Source of the DNA: Spiroplasma tabanidicola
Lineage (GTDB): Bacteria; Bacillota_I; Bacilli_A; Mycoplasmatales; Mycoplasmataceae
Length of the DNA stretch: 64,000 bases
Direction: 5' to 3'
NCBI RefSeq assembly: GCF_009730595.1
Contig: NZ_CP046276.1
Location: forward strand, 806,001-870,000
The position numbers and the translations under genes are program-made. The notes beneath the pieces are model-generated. The model did not search any database. It saw nothing but the letters and a program-made list of their open reading frames with translations, and was not told where the DNA came from. Shown here in pieces: positions 46,246-58,629 of this stretch; position 1 is the stretch's first letter, and every line of letters begins with the position of its first letter.

Positions 46246-48798
46246 TTATTGATCATTTCCAGGGTATCAATCAATATTGTTTTCGTTTAAACGAACTAAT
46301 TGATCTCATAGCTGAGAAATTACATCTTCATTTTGATTTTCATAGAATATTTTTAATAACATTGGAACTTGTGCATCCATTATGTCATTTCCTTCTAATT
46401 TTCATCATGTTTTTCTATCTAATGATTTATAGGTCTCATAAACTTCACCATAGTTATTTAATATTGAGGCTGAATATTGAAGACTTATGTTTGATACATA
46501 ATTATTAATTGATTTAGTTCCTTCTTTATAAATTCCATTTCTTAATTGAGATTCACCAGAACCAAGTACATCAACTGGTGCAGCATGGAATGGTAAACCA
46601 TTAAAGTTATTTTTTAAATTACTTAAATGAGCAGCAAATTGTTTATCATCATTCTTTTCTAATTGATTAAATAATTGCGCTTCTGTAATAATATCATTGA
46701 TATTCAATCGTTTTTTGATCAACTCTCAATTATCAACACCTTCTTCACCTGCAAAATCAGAAGAAATATCATATGTTCATATATTTCCTTTTCTAATTAC
46801 GTCTCTTGGAGTCAATAAATCAGTTGCTAAAGCTTGATTTTGTACATCAAAGGCAGTTAATATTTTTTGATCAACTAATGATGAAATTATATCCATTAAA
46901 TATCTAATTCTAAATTTATCTTTATCATCGTCGATATTAGAATTATATTTTTTTAATAAACTAATCAATTCATTTACATTGCTTGGAACATTTCCATTTT
47001 CATCTGCAAATAAATCTAGGAAAATCATTGTATCGTTAGTTGAACCATAAGCATTATCTTCTGCTTTCGCTGTTAAATAAACATGAGCTGAGTTATATTT
47101 CAAGTATTTTGATAATAATCCTGATATTCTTGGTTGTATAAATAAATTATTAAATCCAATGTCACTAATGAATTCAGTTTTGTTGTATCATTCAACAAAC
47201 TCATTTGTTGAACTAGGCATTAATTTAACATTTTCTGCATCTGGATCATATCAATACTTGCTCATTTCTACTTCATTTTCTTCGTCTTCTTTAATAAATT
47301 CTTTGTAATAGTAATTCATTTTAAATAAAGTATTGAAATTAAGACCAAAGAATAAGTAATCTCTAACATTTTCAAGTTTAATTTTGTTATAGACTCATTT
47401 ACTACTATTGCTTTCTGAATTTGCGCTATTTAAATCAAGTGAAAAATCATACATAGTTAAGTTAAATTCTTTAGAAGTAAAATCTTTTTGTTCTCCTGCG
47501 CCGAGACTTAAATATCTACTTGAAAAGAATGTTCTATCCATTCTTTCGTACAAGTTGCTGATATCTTCTTCTTTAACATTATTTTGTGCATTATTATCTT
47601 GTAATTCACTATAATAAGTTAAATCATCTTGAAGTTTTTGTTTTAACTCATCATCTTTTACAATATTAATAATCATTTTTGTATTTTCAATTAATTGAGC
47701 AAAAAATTCTGATCAAACTCTTGCTGCTTCAATTTTATCTTCGTCTTCAATTGGTGTTGCATCTCCAATTAAGTTATTTCTTTTAATAAGTTCCATAAAT
47801 ACGACTGAAAATACTTGATTTCTCATTCTATTTTCAATATCAAAAATATCAGTAGATTCACTTAAAATAATTTGATTGTTTTTTAAATTTGTAGATACTT
47901 TATCTTTTATTTCTTCTTGTTTTTCTTTTAAAATTCTATTTATTAATTGAGAATTTAATAAAATATTATTAACAAAATCACTTACAGAAGGACTATATCC
48001 AAGAATTGATGCAGGTAAACTAGTATCTGTTTCATCAAAAATATTTGCTAATTCAATTAAAGTAGAACTATTTGTAAATCCTTGATAAATAACTCCCCTT
48101 TTTTCAGTTTGAGTATTTGAAGATGAAGAAATAGGATCTACTGCTAGAGGAATTTTATCATTTTTTGGTTCTTTTCAAACTGCTCCTACTGTTGAATTTT
48201 TGACATCAACAGAAGTATCGCTATTAACTTTAATACTTCTATTTATATTTATACGTGCATATGCTGGTGCTTTTTTTGGATTAGTTCAACCTACTAATTC
48301 ATCATTTAAAAATGTCACAGAAACAGATCAATCATTTTTTCCTAATCATCCAGCAGCATTTTCTGCTAATGCTTGTTTTCCTTTATTTAAATTTAATAAG
48401 TCTCTTAAATTTCATTTTGAAGCTTGTCATTGTAACTTTGAATATAATCATCCAAAGCCCGGAACTTTTTGAGCGATTTGAGTAACAAGTTGGTTTGACA
48501 TAATATATGTTCTTAAACTTGACATAAACGCCCCAGTAACCGCTTTATCTCCATTTTTTACGATATCTGAAAAACCTAATGCTGCAATAATAGCATCTGC
48601 ATTTTTAGCTTCAATTCCTGCACCCATTTTTACATTATTTTCTTTTAGTTTTTTAGTATCTAGTGTAGTTAATGAAAGTATTTTTTGTTGATCTGAATAA
48701 GACCAAGACATTCCAGCTCCACCTTCACATGATGCGACAAGCGATGTTGATGCTGAACCCATTAAAACCGTCATCAATAAACTCATTATTTTTTTCAA
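46246..48798 (-). CDS. Large lipoprotein, unknown function
   Basis: An 850-residue lipoprotein read as one frame through TGA codons. The signal peptide MKKIMSLLMTVLMGS ends in lipobox LVASC with Cys24. I chose the TTG at 48798, with an AGGTG ribosome site about 10 bases upstream, over a GTG nine bases earlier. The body is mainly helical, with acidic linkers and Trp-rich patches (WLYSKLQWQASKWNL). The repeated theme of Asn/Ser-rich stretches is typical of mollicute surface proteins. It may belong to a paralogous family; function unknown. Confidence 0.7.
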
Positions 48799-48879
48799 AA
48801 CTAGCACCCACCTTTTATAAAATTATATCAAACAAAAATTGCAAATATCTATTATTACTAATAATATTTGCAAACAAAA

Positions 48880-49584
48880 TTATTTTTTTCTCTTTTTTTC
48901 AAGTTTTTCAATTCTTTTTTGATCTTTTTTTTCATAATATGATGCTTTTCATTTTTCAATAACTATATTTATTTTTTTAAATACATATGCACAACCAATT
49001 CCAATTCCTCATCCAAACACTACCACTGAATAAAAACATCCTACACCATAGTATAAAAAAGCAAATATTCCAGCAACATGTTTTAAGTAATTATCACCAA
49101 ATGTTCCCAGAATTGCTAAAAAGGTTTTATGAGGTAATATCCCACCACCACCAATGTAAGAAAATAAGCCAGGAATTAATATAAAAGAACCCGCAAGAAT
49201 AGAATAATGTATAAATTTACTTCATTTTAAATACTCATCTTTTGGTACATTTATAAATTTATCACTTAAAACCTCTTCAATTAATCATCTAACTGAAACA
49301 AAATATAAGATTGGAACTATTATAATAACCGGCACTAAAGCAACTCCTGCTGCAAAAATAAAACCATGAGCAGCATTAGGTTCAACTAAACTTTTTCCAA
49401 AAAGAGCATAAAATCCAAAAACATAATATTTAAAACCTGATTCAATATGTGGAACAATCATACTAAAAATTAGCATAAAAAACTGAAATAAATATAAACA
49501 AACTAAAGTAAAAGATAATCAAAACATTTTATATAATCTTTGATAGGGTTTAAGTTTAATTAAAAAGTTTGTAAATAATTTCAT
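48880..49584 (-). CDS. Membrane protein, unknown
   Basis: A 234-residue protein with about five predicted helices, a glycine-rich loop FSYIGGGGILP and a highly basic coiled C-terminal tail (KKDQKRIEKLEKKRKK). The tail suggests cytoplasmic contact with RNA or lipids. It is divergent from ispH, with a promoter region between. Confidence 0.6.
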
Positions 49585-49645
49585 ATATCTGTTCCTTTCA
49601 ATAATAATATTTTAAATTATTTTTATAAATATAAGTAAAATTTTA

Positions 49646-49651
49646 TATAAT
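49646..49651 (+). promoter_or_regulatory. -10 box of ispH
   Basis: TATAAT 31 bases before the ispH ATG, with an AGGTAGG ribosome site in between. The -35 region is weak (TTATAA at 17-base spacing). Confidence 0.4.
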
Positions 49652-49682
49652 TTTAGTTAAAATATCTCTAGGTAGGTTAGCT

Positions 49683-50555
49683 ATGAATGTAATAAAAGTA
49701 ACACCAAGAGGCTTTTGTTTAGGCGTTGTAAAATCAATAAAAATGGCAAGAGATGCTTTAAAAACATATCCTGATAAACAAATATATATGATTGGATTAT
49801 TAGTTCATAACAAAATTATTGTAAAAGAACTTGAAGATCAAGGAATTATTGCCATCGATGATTGAAAAAAATCCAGAATGGATATAATAAAACAAATTCC
49901 AAAAGGAAGTGTTGTTATTTTTTCAGCACATGGAACTAATGGGGATGTTGTTAAAAAAGCAAATGAATTAGGATTAATTTGTATAGATACAAAATGTGAA
50001 TGAGTTTTAGAAACCGAAGACTTAATAAAAGAATATTTAAATAAAAATTATGAAATTATTTTTATAGGTACCTATTTTCATCCTGAAACAATTGCATTAA
50101 CAAGTATTAATGATAAAAACATTCATTTAGTAACCAATATTTATGAAGTAAAAAAATTGAATATAGATAACAAAAAAATTTTAGCAACAAATCAAACTAC
50201 ATTATCAATAATTGATACCGAACTTATTTATAATGAAATCAAAAATAAGTATCCAAATTGCATAATAAAAAATGATATTTGTGAAGCAACACTATTAAGA
50301 CAGCAAGCGGTTTTAGACTTAGATGAAAATCACATTGATTTATTATATGTTGTTGGAGATAAAAGAAGCAATAATACATTAAAACTTGTAGAACTAGGTA
50401 ATAATAAAGGGATTAAATCTTTAAGAATTGATAGAAAAGAAGATATCAATAAAAATGATTTAATAAATATAAAAACAGTTGCAGTAACAGCTGGTGCTTC
50501 AACAAGTAGTATCATTCAAAATGAGGTAATAAAATTTTTAGAAGAAATTGAATAA
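49683..50555 (+). CDS. ispH: 4-hydroxy-3-methylbut-2-enyl diphosphate reductase
   Basis: A 290-residue iron-sulfur enzyme, last step of the MEP isoprenoid pathway (HMBPP to IPP and DMAPP). The three cluster-binding cysteines are in their usual contexts: PRGFCLGV near 12, DTKCEW, and NDICEAT. Other family blocks include SAHG and the TQTT-like NQTT. It lies next to the DUF34 gene, as yqfP lies next to yqfO in Bacillus, but in opposite orientation. No other MEP gene is in the window. Confidence 0.9.
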
Positions 50556-50579
50556 AAAAAATCAGAAATCTGATTTTTT
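50556..50579. terminator. Bidirectional terminator between ispH and yqfO
   Basis: An 11-bp stem (AAAAAATCAGA, 50556-50566, with 50569-50579) with only two loop bases. It sits between the stops of the convergent genes ispH (50555) and the DUF34 gene (50580). Confidence 0.8.
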
Positions 50580-51374
50580 TTAAATGTAATTAAATGTATT
50601 TTTGATGTCGTAAGGAATTACAACTATGTCATCTCCAAATGTTTTATTTATTTTTCCAGAAATATCATCAATAAAGTGATTTTCCATATAATGTCCTAAT
50701 GTTAACATTGTGATTTCGTTTTGGTCTGCATAAAGTCATTCGCTTCATTTTGCTTCACCTGTTACAAATACATTATTCTCAAGTTGTTCAGAAATCATAC
50801 AATCAGCTCCAGCCCCTGGAGCTATATAGAATTTTTTTATCAAACAGTCTAAATTTGCATTTTTTGAAAGTAAACTGCTTTGTTTTCCAAAGACAAATTG
50901 CATTTTTTGAATTACTTCTTTTAATGTCAATTCACTTAATAACTTAACTTTATATCCTTCTTTAATAGAACCAATCTTAGTTGCTTCTTCTATATTAAAT
51001 TGACTTGCTAATAATTCCATTAAATTATTATTTTTACTAGTATCATAGTTTGTGTGAATTGAATATACTTGAATTTCATTTTCAATTAATTGTTGATAAA
51101 TTACTTTTTTTGCTTGATTCTTCATTTCCTGATCTAATTCATTAAAAATGAAAGGATGCTTTGTAATTATAAAATTTGATTTAATTTCTATAGCTTTATT
51201 TAATGCTTCTTTTGTTAAATCTAAACAAACTACTACATTTTCTACAACATCTTGACTTGGTAAACCATACACTTCTTGAATTTGAAATCCAACCTTATCT
51301 CATTCTGGTATTTGTTCTGTTGGGAATAAATCATTTAAATACTTAACCATATCGCTGGTCTTAATTTTTGACAT
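50580..51374 (-). CDS. NIF3/DUF34 family protein
   Basis: A 264-residue metal-binding protein (NIF3/YqfO). Typical features are PEWDKVGFQI near the N terminus, FIITKHPFIFNEL, VYSIHTNYDTS (histidines and aspartate of the metal site) and APGAGADCM near the C terminus. In Bacillus, yqfO follows yqfN (trmK) downstream of sigA, and this order is kept here. It overlaps trmK by 14 bases. The biological role is unsettled. Confidence 0.85.
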
Positions 51375-52062
51375 CGTTTAAATTCTCCTTTTTTAACATT
51401 TTTGATATTAATTTCTTTCTTTTCATAAATCTTTTAAAATTTTTATCTTTTTTAGGAATTTGATTTAATAAAGAAACTAGTTTTTGTTCTTCAATCATTC
51501 ATTTTTCAATAAACAATGAATTATTTTTATTTTTAGAAATAATCGGACCGAATATAACATCTTTTTTTGACTTAATTTTTTGTCCAGCAAACTTATTTAT
51601 TTTAAAAACCTCATAAATAATATCGTTATCCTTGATTATATTTTCTGATTCAATATAATATTTTTTTTCTTTCACTCATAATCGTATATTTTCAGCATTA
51701 GTGTTTGAAGATATTACATAACAATCAATATTATCATTATCTTCTTTTAAAATATTTAGAACTGTATTTGAACCCATTCCTGCAATAATGCATGAGGTTA
51801 TTTTAATATTTTTTTGTTTTGTTCATCCAATACCATCCGTTAAAAGCGTTTCTATTCTATCACTAACTCCAAAACTCAAAATATTATTTTTAGCAACTGA
51901 TAATGGCTTTTCGGCAACATCAGTTGCATAAATTTTTTTAGCTTTGTTGTCTTTTGCTAAATAAATAGCAATATAACCATGATCTGTTCCTATATCAGCA
52001 ACAATTTCTCCGTCTGAAATCATTTTACTAATAGCAATTAATCTTGGTGTAAGAATACTCAT
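51361..52062 (-). CDS. trmK: tRNA (adenine(22)-N1)-methyltransferase
   Basis: A 233-residue SAM enzyme. The N-terminal ADIGTDHGYIAIYLA is motif I of the TrmK family, followed by YATDVAEKPLSVAKNN and an AGMGSNT segment. The C-terminal helical tail contacts tRNA in homologues. Its position after sigA matches Bacillus. Confidence 0.85.
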
Positions 52063-52063
52063 A

Positions 52064-53488
52064 TTAACCTTTAAAGAAATCCCTTAAAACTTTGGCTTTT
52101 GGATTAGAAGCTGAAGGTTTAAATTTTCTAATAGTTTTTGCTTCTATTTGTCTGATTCTTTCTCTTGTTACTTTTAATTCTTTTCCAACTTCTTCTAAAG
52201 TTTTTGGAGAATCATATTTTGCTAAATGTAATTGGATCATTTTAGTTTTATATTTTTTGTTTGCTTGAATTTTTTCAATTGTAGTATCATAGTGAATATC
52301 TAATTCATTAATAGTTTCTTTTAAATCTTCAAAAGTTTCGTCTTCACATTCTTCTGCTAATCTAACTAATGTTCTTAGTTTTGTTGGTAAAATTCCAAAA
52401 CGCATACGAATAACCTTTTCTTCTCTTGGTTGTAAAATTTCTGCAAAAACATCATCTATGACTTCACGTAAAGCTTCTTTTTCTGCATATTCATCTGGTG
52501 AAGCGATATCTTTATCTTCAACAAAATCTCCAAAGTGAGTATCATCTTCATCCCCAAATGGTTTTTCTAAACTTACTGGTTCTATTGATAACTTTTTAAT
52601 TTCAATAACTTTTTGAGCAGTAAATCCTTTTCCAAACTTTTTAGCAACTTCTTTTGGTGTTGGTTCTCTTCCTAGTTCCTGAGTTAATTGTCTTTCGATT
52701 CTTGTAAGTTTGTTAATTGTTTCAACCATATGAACCGGGATACGAATTGTTCTTGCTTGATCCGCTATAGCTCTTGTAATCGCTTGACGAATTCATCATG
52801 TTGCATAAGTTGAAAATTTAAAACCTTTTGTATAATCAAATTTATCAACAGCTTTCATTAATCCAATATTTCCTTCTTCAATTAAATCCGCAAAGTCTAA
52901 ACCACGGTTTAAATGTTTTCTAGCAACTGAAATAACCAATTTAAGATTAGAAGTTATTAATTTATCTCTACCTTCTTTTACAATATCTGGATCTTCATCT
53001 TCTAACATTTTTGCATATTCTACTTCTTCATCTTTTGTTAAAATTTTTGAATAACCAATTTGATTAAAGTAAGATTTAATAATATCTTGAATTTTAGTAT
53101 CATTACTAATTCCGCCAACTCTATATTTAAGTTGAGTAGAACTAGTACTTCCATCTTTAATTTTTTTTGAATCTTTTTTTATCGTTTTAAACTTAGCAGC
53201 TAATTCATCTGCAGTTTCAGAATCATCGTCTTCATCGTCTTCATCATCTAAATCTGATAATTTTTCCAAATCTTCTTCATCAATTAATTCATCTGTAAAA
53301 ACTACATTTCTATTTGCTAATTCTTCAAAAATTTGTGATAATTCTTCTTCTTCGATATTAGGAAATTTTTTATTTACTGCTTCATAAATTTCTTCTTGTG
53401 AAATTTCATTATCATTTTTTTCTAAATAAATAATTAAATACTCTTTAAATTCTTCTAGTGTATTAAACTTTTTAAGATTCATTGTCAT
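52064..53488 (-). CDS. sigA: RNA polymerase primary sigma factor
   Basis: A 474-residue primary sigma factor. An acidic, poorly conserved N terminus is followed by regions 2.1-2.4 ([31 protein letters not shown]), region 3 and region 4 with the helix-turn-helix [20 protein letters not shown]. Between the 4.1 helix ([11 protein letters not shown]) and that HTH there is a 60-residue insertion absent from ordinary sigma-70 proteins. I chose the ATG at 53488, behind AAAGGTGG, which overlaps dnaG by 17 bases. Confidence 0.95.
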
Positions 53489-55427
53489 AATATGTACCAC
53501 CTTTGTTTCTAAATTTTATATAATTTTTGGATAATAACTCAAAGTTTTCTGCTAATTCTTTTTTTATGAACTGATCTGTTGCTTTTTTTAATTCTTCAGC
53601 TTTTTTACTTAATTCATCAAGTTGTTTATATAGTTCAATTTGATAAAACATATCTTCTATTGCCTTTTGACTAACTACTTTGCTATGTTCCAAAAATAAT
53701 ACTTTTTTCATTTTTTTTAGAACATTGTAATAATGCTGATTAGTTTTTTCAAAAATATTTTCAATAGCTTCATAATCATTACCAATATAATTATTGCTTC
53801 TATATTCTTCGATAATTCTTTTTACAATAATTTTGCAACTCGCACTATCGAATTTGTTAATATTTTTTTCAATGATATTTAAATGTATATCACTTTTAAT
53901 TAAACTCAAAACAATGCTTGCTTCTGCTAAGTTTTTTGTTCTTTTTGCGAGTTTTAATGTTCTTTTTATATATGATTCTTCAAGTTTAACATCACTTGGT
54001 ATTTTTTCTTCATAATAATCATCTATATAAAAATCTTTATCCCTTGGTATGAATTTATTGAAATCTGGTATTGCATTTTCAAAATCTATTGGTTCATAAT
54101 TTTGAACATACTCAACCGCTTCATTTACATTATCATTTACTTTTAAAGGTTCTTTTACTTGTTTTTTAATTACTTCTTTGTCAATATTTGTTAATTTTGA
54201 TAATCTTTCAATACTTGATTCTCTTAAAATTTCACTTGACTCATGACTAATTACATCAGTTACAATATCTATAAATTCTTTAATTTCTCAAGAATTTTGT
54301 AAATCGTATTTTTTTTGATAATAATTAATAACAAAATCAATTGGTGATAGTGCTTTTTTAATCATTTCTTTAATTAAATTTGCATTTCCTTCGACAACTA
54401 ACTCATCAGGATCTTTATATGTATTATTATAAATAATTTGTACATTTATTCTTTTATCCATTAGAAACTTCGCCGCTTTTAAAGCAGCTTTTATTCCAGG
54501 ATCATCTCCATCCAAAAACAATTTAAAGTTTTTTGTGAACTTAGAAAATAATTTAACATGATAATCTGTAAAACTCGTCCCCATTATTGCAACTGAGTTA
54601 TGAATATCAATTCTTTCTAAACTTATAACATCCATAAATCCTTCAAGAATTATGACTTCATCATTAATTCTTATATCTTTTCTTGCGTTTGCAAAATTGT
54701 AAGCAAGATGTGATTTTTTAAAAACTAAATTTTCTGAACTATTTTTATATTTTGGTTCTTCACCATCAATAAATGCTCTTCCTGAAAATCCAATAATATT
54801 TTGTTCATCATCTGTAATCGGAAAAACAATTCTATTTTCAAATACACACCGATTATTTACACCCTTTGTATAAAATAACCCAGAAGCAATAATATCGTTT
54901 TCTTGATGACCTTTTTTTAATAAAATATTATATAGTTCAATATTTTTTGGAACAAAACCAATTAAAAATTTATTAATCTCATTTGGTTTAATATTTCTTT
55001 TTTCTAAATATTGTTTTGCTAATTTTGCTGTTTTTGTTATTAATAATCCATTAAAAAACTTTGCAGCATCATTATTTATATCAAATATTTTTTGTGCTGC
55101 ACTTGAATATTTAGGTTTATCATCTACAAGTTTTAAACCCGCAATACTAATATTAGCATCTTTTGCAATTAGAGAAATTGCTTTTAAAAAAGTTACATTA
55201 TTAAATTCTTCAACAAATGTTATAACATTTCCTCCAACTCCACAGACAAAGCATTTAAAAATTTTTTTATCTTGCGATATACTTAAGGATGGATCTGAGT
55301 CATCATGAAAAGGACAAACAGCTATATAGTTTCTACCTTTTTTTTGTATATCAATATATTTACCAATAATATCAACAATATTAACTTGATTTAATATATT
55401 ATCAATTTCATTTCTACTAATAGCCAT
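53472..55427 (-). CDS. dnaG: DNA primase
   Basis: A 651-residue primase that makes RNA primers at the replication fork. N-terminal zinc ribbon ([10 protein letters not shown] then CFVCGVGG), catalytic core with the Toprim motifs ILEGFMD and LDGDDPG, and a C-terminal helicase-binding region that is helical and charged. Upstream of sigA as in Firmicutes. Confidence 0.95.
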
Positions 55428-55442
55428 ATTATCACCTCCAAA

Positions 55443-56816
55443 TTATGATAATTTGTTTTTTAAATAGCTATTTAAATCTGGTATTGATATTCTTTCTTGT
55501 TCCATAGTATCTCTATTTCTAATCGTTACACAATTATCATTTTGAGTATCAAAATCAATTGTTATACAATATGGAGTTCCTATTGCATCTTGTCTACGAT
55601 ATCTTTTTCCTATGTTACCTTTTTCGTCAAAAGTACAAGCTATATTTAAATTTTTATTAATATGTTCATATACTTCTAAACTTTTATCTATTTGTTGTTT
55701 TTGTAAAGGTAGGATAGCAATTTTATAAGGAGCTAAATTAACTGGAAGTTGCATCACAATTCTTTCTCCATTATCAAGTTTTTCTTCTTTATAACTTTGA
55801 CAAAATATAGCCAATAATAATCTTTCAACTCCAACACTTGGTTCGATTACATGAGCTAAATATTTTTCATTAGTATTTGGATCTAAATAAGTAAGATCTT
55901 CTCCACTTACTTTTTGATGCTGAGACAAATCAAAATTCCCTCTATTTGCAATTCCTCATAATTCACCAATTCCAAATGGAAATTTAAATTCAATATCAAC
56001 TGTTCTTGATGAGTAATGAGCAAGTTCTTCTTTATCATGTTCTCTTAAAATATAATTTTCTTTACTTATTTTTACTATATTATCTAAAAATTCTTGTACT
56101 TGATTAAGTCAATATTCAAATCAGTCTTTTGAATCATTTGGTGAAAAGAAGAACTCTAACTCCATTTGTTCAAACTCTCTTGTTCTAAAAATAAAATTTC
56201 CAGGTGTTATTTCATTTCTAAATGATTTACCAATTTGTCCAATTCCAAATGGTAGTTGTTTACGAAGAGTTCTTTGCGCATTTTTGTATTGAACAAATAT
56301 TCCTTGTGCAGTTTCTGGTCTTAAATAAACTATTGAACTTGCATCTTCTACAACTCCTTGATTAGTTTTAAACATTAATTCAAATTTTCTTATATTTGTA
56401 AAATCACATTTCTCACATTTAGGACATTTTATTTGTTTTTCTTTAATAAAATCTTCAAGTTGAGTATCACTTCAACCCCCAACATTTAAATCTAAAAATT
56501 TTTCTTCGATTAATTTGTCAGCTCTTCATCTAGATTTGCAGTTTTTACAATCCAATAATGGATCATTAAAATTACCTACATGACCACTAGCTTGTCAAAC
56601 TTTTGAATTCATTATAATAGAAGTATCAAGACCAATATTATAAGGATTTTTTTTAATAAAAAAATCTCATCACGCTTGTTTTAAATTATTTTTAAGTTCT
56701 GCTCCAAGTGGACCATAATCTCAAGAATTAGCAAGCCCTCCATAAATTTCTGAACCTTGAAATACAAACCCCATAGATTTAAGGTGTGCAATTAGCTTTT
56801 CCATTTCGATTTTCAT
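55443..56816 (-). CDS. glyS: Glycyl-tRNA synthetase (single-chain, class II)
   Basis: A 457-residue homodimer-type enzyme, joining glycine to tRNA(Gly). Class II motifs include [22 protein letters not shown] (motif 2) and [10 protein letters not shown] (motif 3, ending in an arginine). Four-cysteine zinc ligands in CKNCKSRW and KCPKCEKC are expected for this type. Preceded by an unusual folded leader (56834-56871). Confidence 0.95.
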
Positions 56817-56833
56817 TTGTTATCTCCCATATA

Positions 56834-56900
56834 AAAAGTTTCTAGCACAAACTTTTCAGTCGATGCTAGAAAAACATTATAATTTTGTGCTTTAAGCACT
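56834..56900 (-). promoter_or_regulatory. Folded leader of glyS with mutually exclusive hairpins
   Basis: Between the recO stop (56924) and the glyS start (56816). Hairpin A pairs 56840-56847 with 56864-56871 (8 bp). Hairpin B pairs 56834-56841 with 56849-56856 (8 bp) and is nearer the ribosome site. They share bases 56840-56841 and their arms interleave, so they cannot form together. A third small stem (GTGCTT/AAGCAC) lies at 56887-56899. No T-box sequence (GGTGG) is visible. Confidence 0.4.
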
Positions 56901-56923
56901 ACTTTGTCAACCCACTATAAGTG

Positions 56924-57706
56924 TTATTTATATTGTATAGCATTTACTTCACTTATGAAAGTAGATGCACTATTTTTTAGTATTCTTGAACCGCTTATAA
57001 ATATGCCTAAATCACTCTCTAAATAATCTAACATAAGATTATGTAAAACTATAATATCAACTGCATTATATCTTTGATCTACTAAATAGTTAAATGTATG
57101 TTTATTGAAGTTTGAAAGAATATTTACAAAAGAGAGTGGTTGAATAATTTCTCCTGGTCATAAACATCGTTTACATACCAAAGTTTTATCGCTATATTCA
57201 AACCTTACAATTGGATAGTCTCTTTTTTTGCATCTTGAACAATAGTTTAAATTAAATTTATACTCACTATTTTGAATATAAAATAATAAAAATAGTACAT
57301 AGTTATTAAAAACATTGATGTTATTATCAATGTTTTCTAGCATAGTTTTAAAAGCATTATATATTTTATAGTTTTGAAAACCAGGAACTGATAATTGTTC
57401 TATCATACTTATTGTTACACTTACATAAACATAATTAACATAAGTTTTTGCAATATTAAAATACTCTTTTTTTAAATTACCAGTTTTTAATTTACTGATT
57501 TTATTATCACTTCTACTTTTAAAAATTTCAAAATCACTATAACTTAAAGTTTGTATTGAATACTTATTTTTAGAAGCTTCTTTATTAACCCCTGGAGCAA
57601 AAAAAGATAGAACTCCATATTGTTTTGAATATACTTTTATTACTTTTGCATAATCATCATAATCATAACTATTCAAAACAAATCCTTCTATTTTTATAGC
57701 TGCCAT
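56924..57706 (-). CDS. recO: DNA repair protein RecO
   Basis: A 260-residue recombination mediator that loads RecA together with RecR. An N-terminal OB-like part (GFVLNSYDYDDYAKVIKVYSKQYGVLSFFAPG) is followed by a helical region and a zinc site (CSRC and CKRC about 21 residues apart). It lies 8 bases downstream of era, as in Bacillus. Confidence 0.9.
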
Positions 57707-57714
57707 AAAATCAC

Positions 57715-58617
57715 CTAATATGTATCAGTATCATAACCTAATTGTTTAATTAATGACGCAGAATTTCTTCATTTATCTTTAACTTTCACAAATAGTTCTA
57801 AGTAAAATTTATTTGCAAATAATATCTCAAGTTTTTCTCTTGATTTTATTCCAATTTGTTTTATTTTACTTCCCTTGTTACCAATAATAATTCCTTTTTG
57901 ACTATTTCTTTCACAAATAATTGAAGCAATAACTTTAATAATATGAGTATTTTCTTCAAATTTATCTATTAATATTGCTACACTATGAGGAATTTCTTGT
58001 TCAGTTTGTAACAAAATCTCTTCTCTTATTATTTCTCTAATTATAAAACGATCTGGTTGATCTGTATATTGATCATCTGGATAAAACTTAATACCAGTTT
58101 CAGGTAAAACATTTTTTATCTCATCTAGTAAATCAATTAAATTTTCTCCCATAGTTGCACTAATTGAAATAGTTTTTGCAAATTTAAACTCTTGACGATT
58201 TCACTCTTCAATTTTTGCTTGTAATTGTTCTTTACTAACTAAATCTGATTTAGTTATTACTAAAAAGGTAGGAACATCACGTTCTTTTAAAGCGTTTAAA
58301 ATAAATTGATCATTTTCTCCAATAAATTCATTACTTGGTGCTAAAAATAAAATTGCATCAACCCCTTTAGTTGATTGAATTGCAGTTTTATTCATAAATC
58401 TATCTAACTCATTTTTTGCTTTATGCACTCCTGGTGTATCAACAAAAACGTATTGACAATCAGGCTTATTTAAAATCCCATTGATTCTATTTCTTGTAGT
58501 TTGTGCTTTTGGAGTAATAATTGAAACTTTTTTTTCTAATAATGAGTTTAATAATGTTGATTTACCAACATTTGGTCTTCCAATTATTGATATAAATCCT
58601 GATTTTATTTTTTCCAC
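57715..58617 (-). CDS. era: GTPase Era, 16S rRNA maturation
   Basis: A 300-residue GTPase. G1 GRPNVGKST, G2 TTRN, G3 DTPGV, G4 TKSD, then a C-terminal KH domain (GIIIGNKGSKIKQIG). I chose the GTG at 58617, 6 bases after GGTGGAG. A GTG at 58629 is also in frame but would lie inside the ribosome site. Downstream of three unusual genes rather than directly after cdd. Confidence 0.9.
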
Positions 58618-58629
58618 ATTTTTCTCCAC

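Noticed and set aside
56821-56923. T-box riboswitch before glyS
   Set aside because: No GGTGG/ACCGCG antiterminator sequence; only two hairpins of unknown function.
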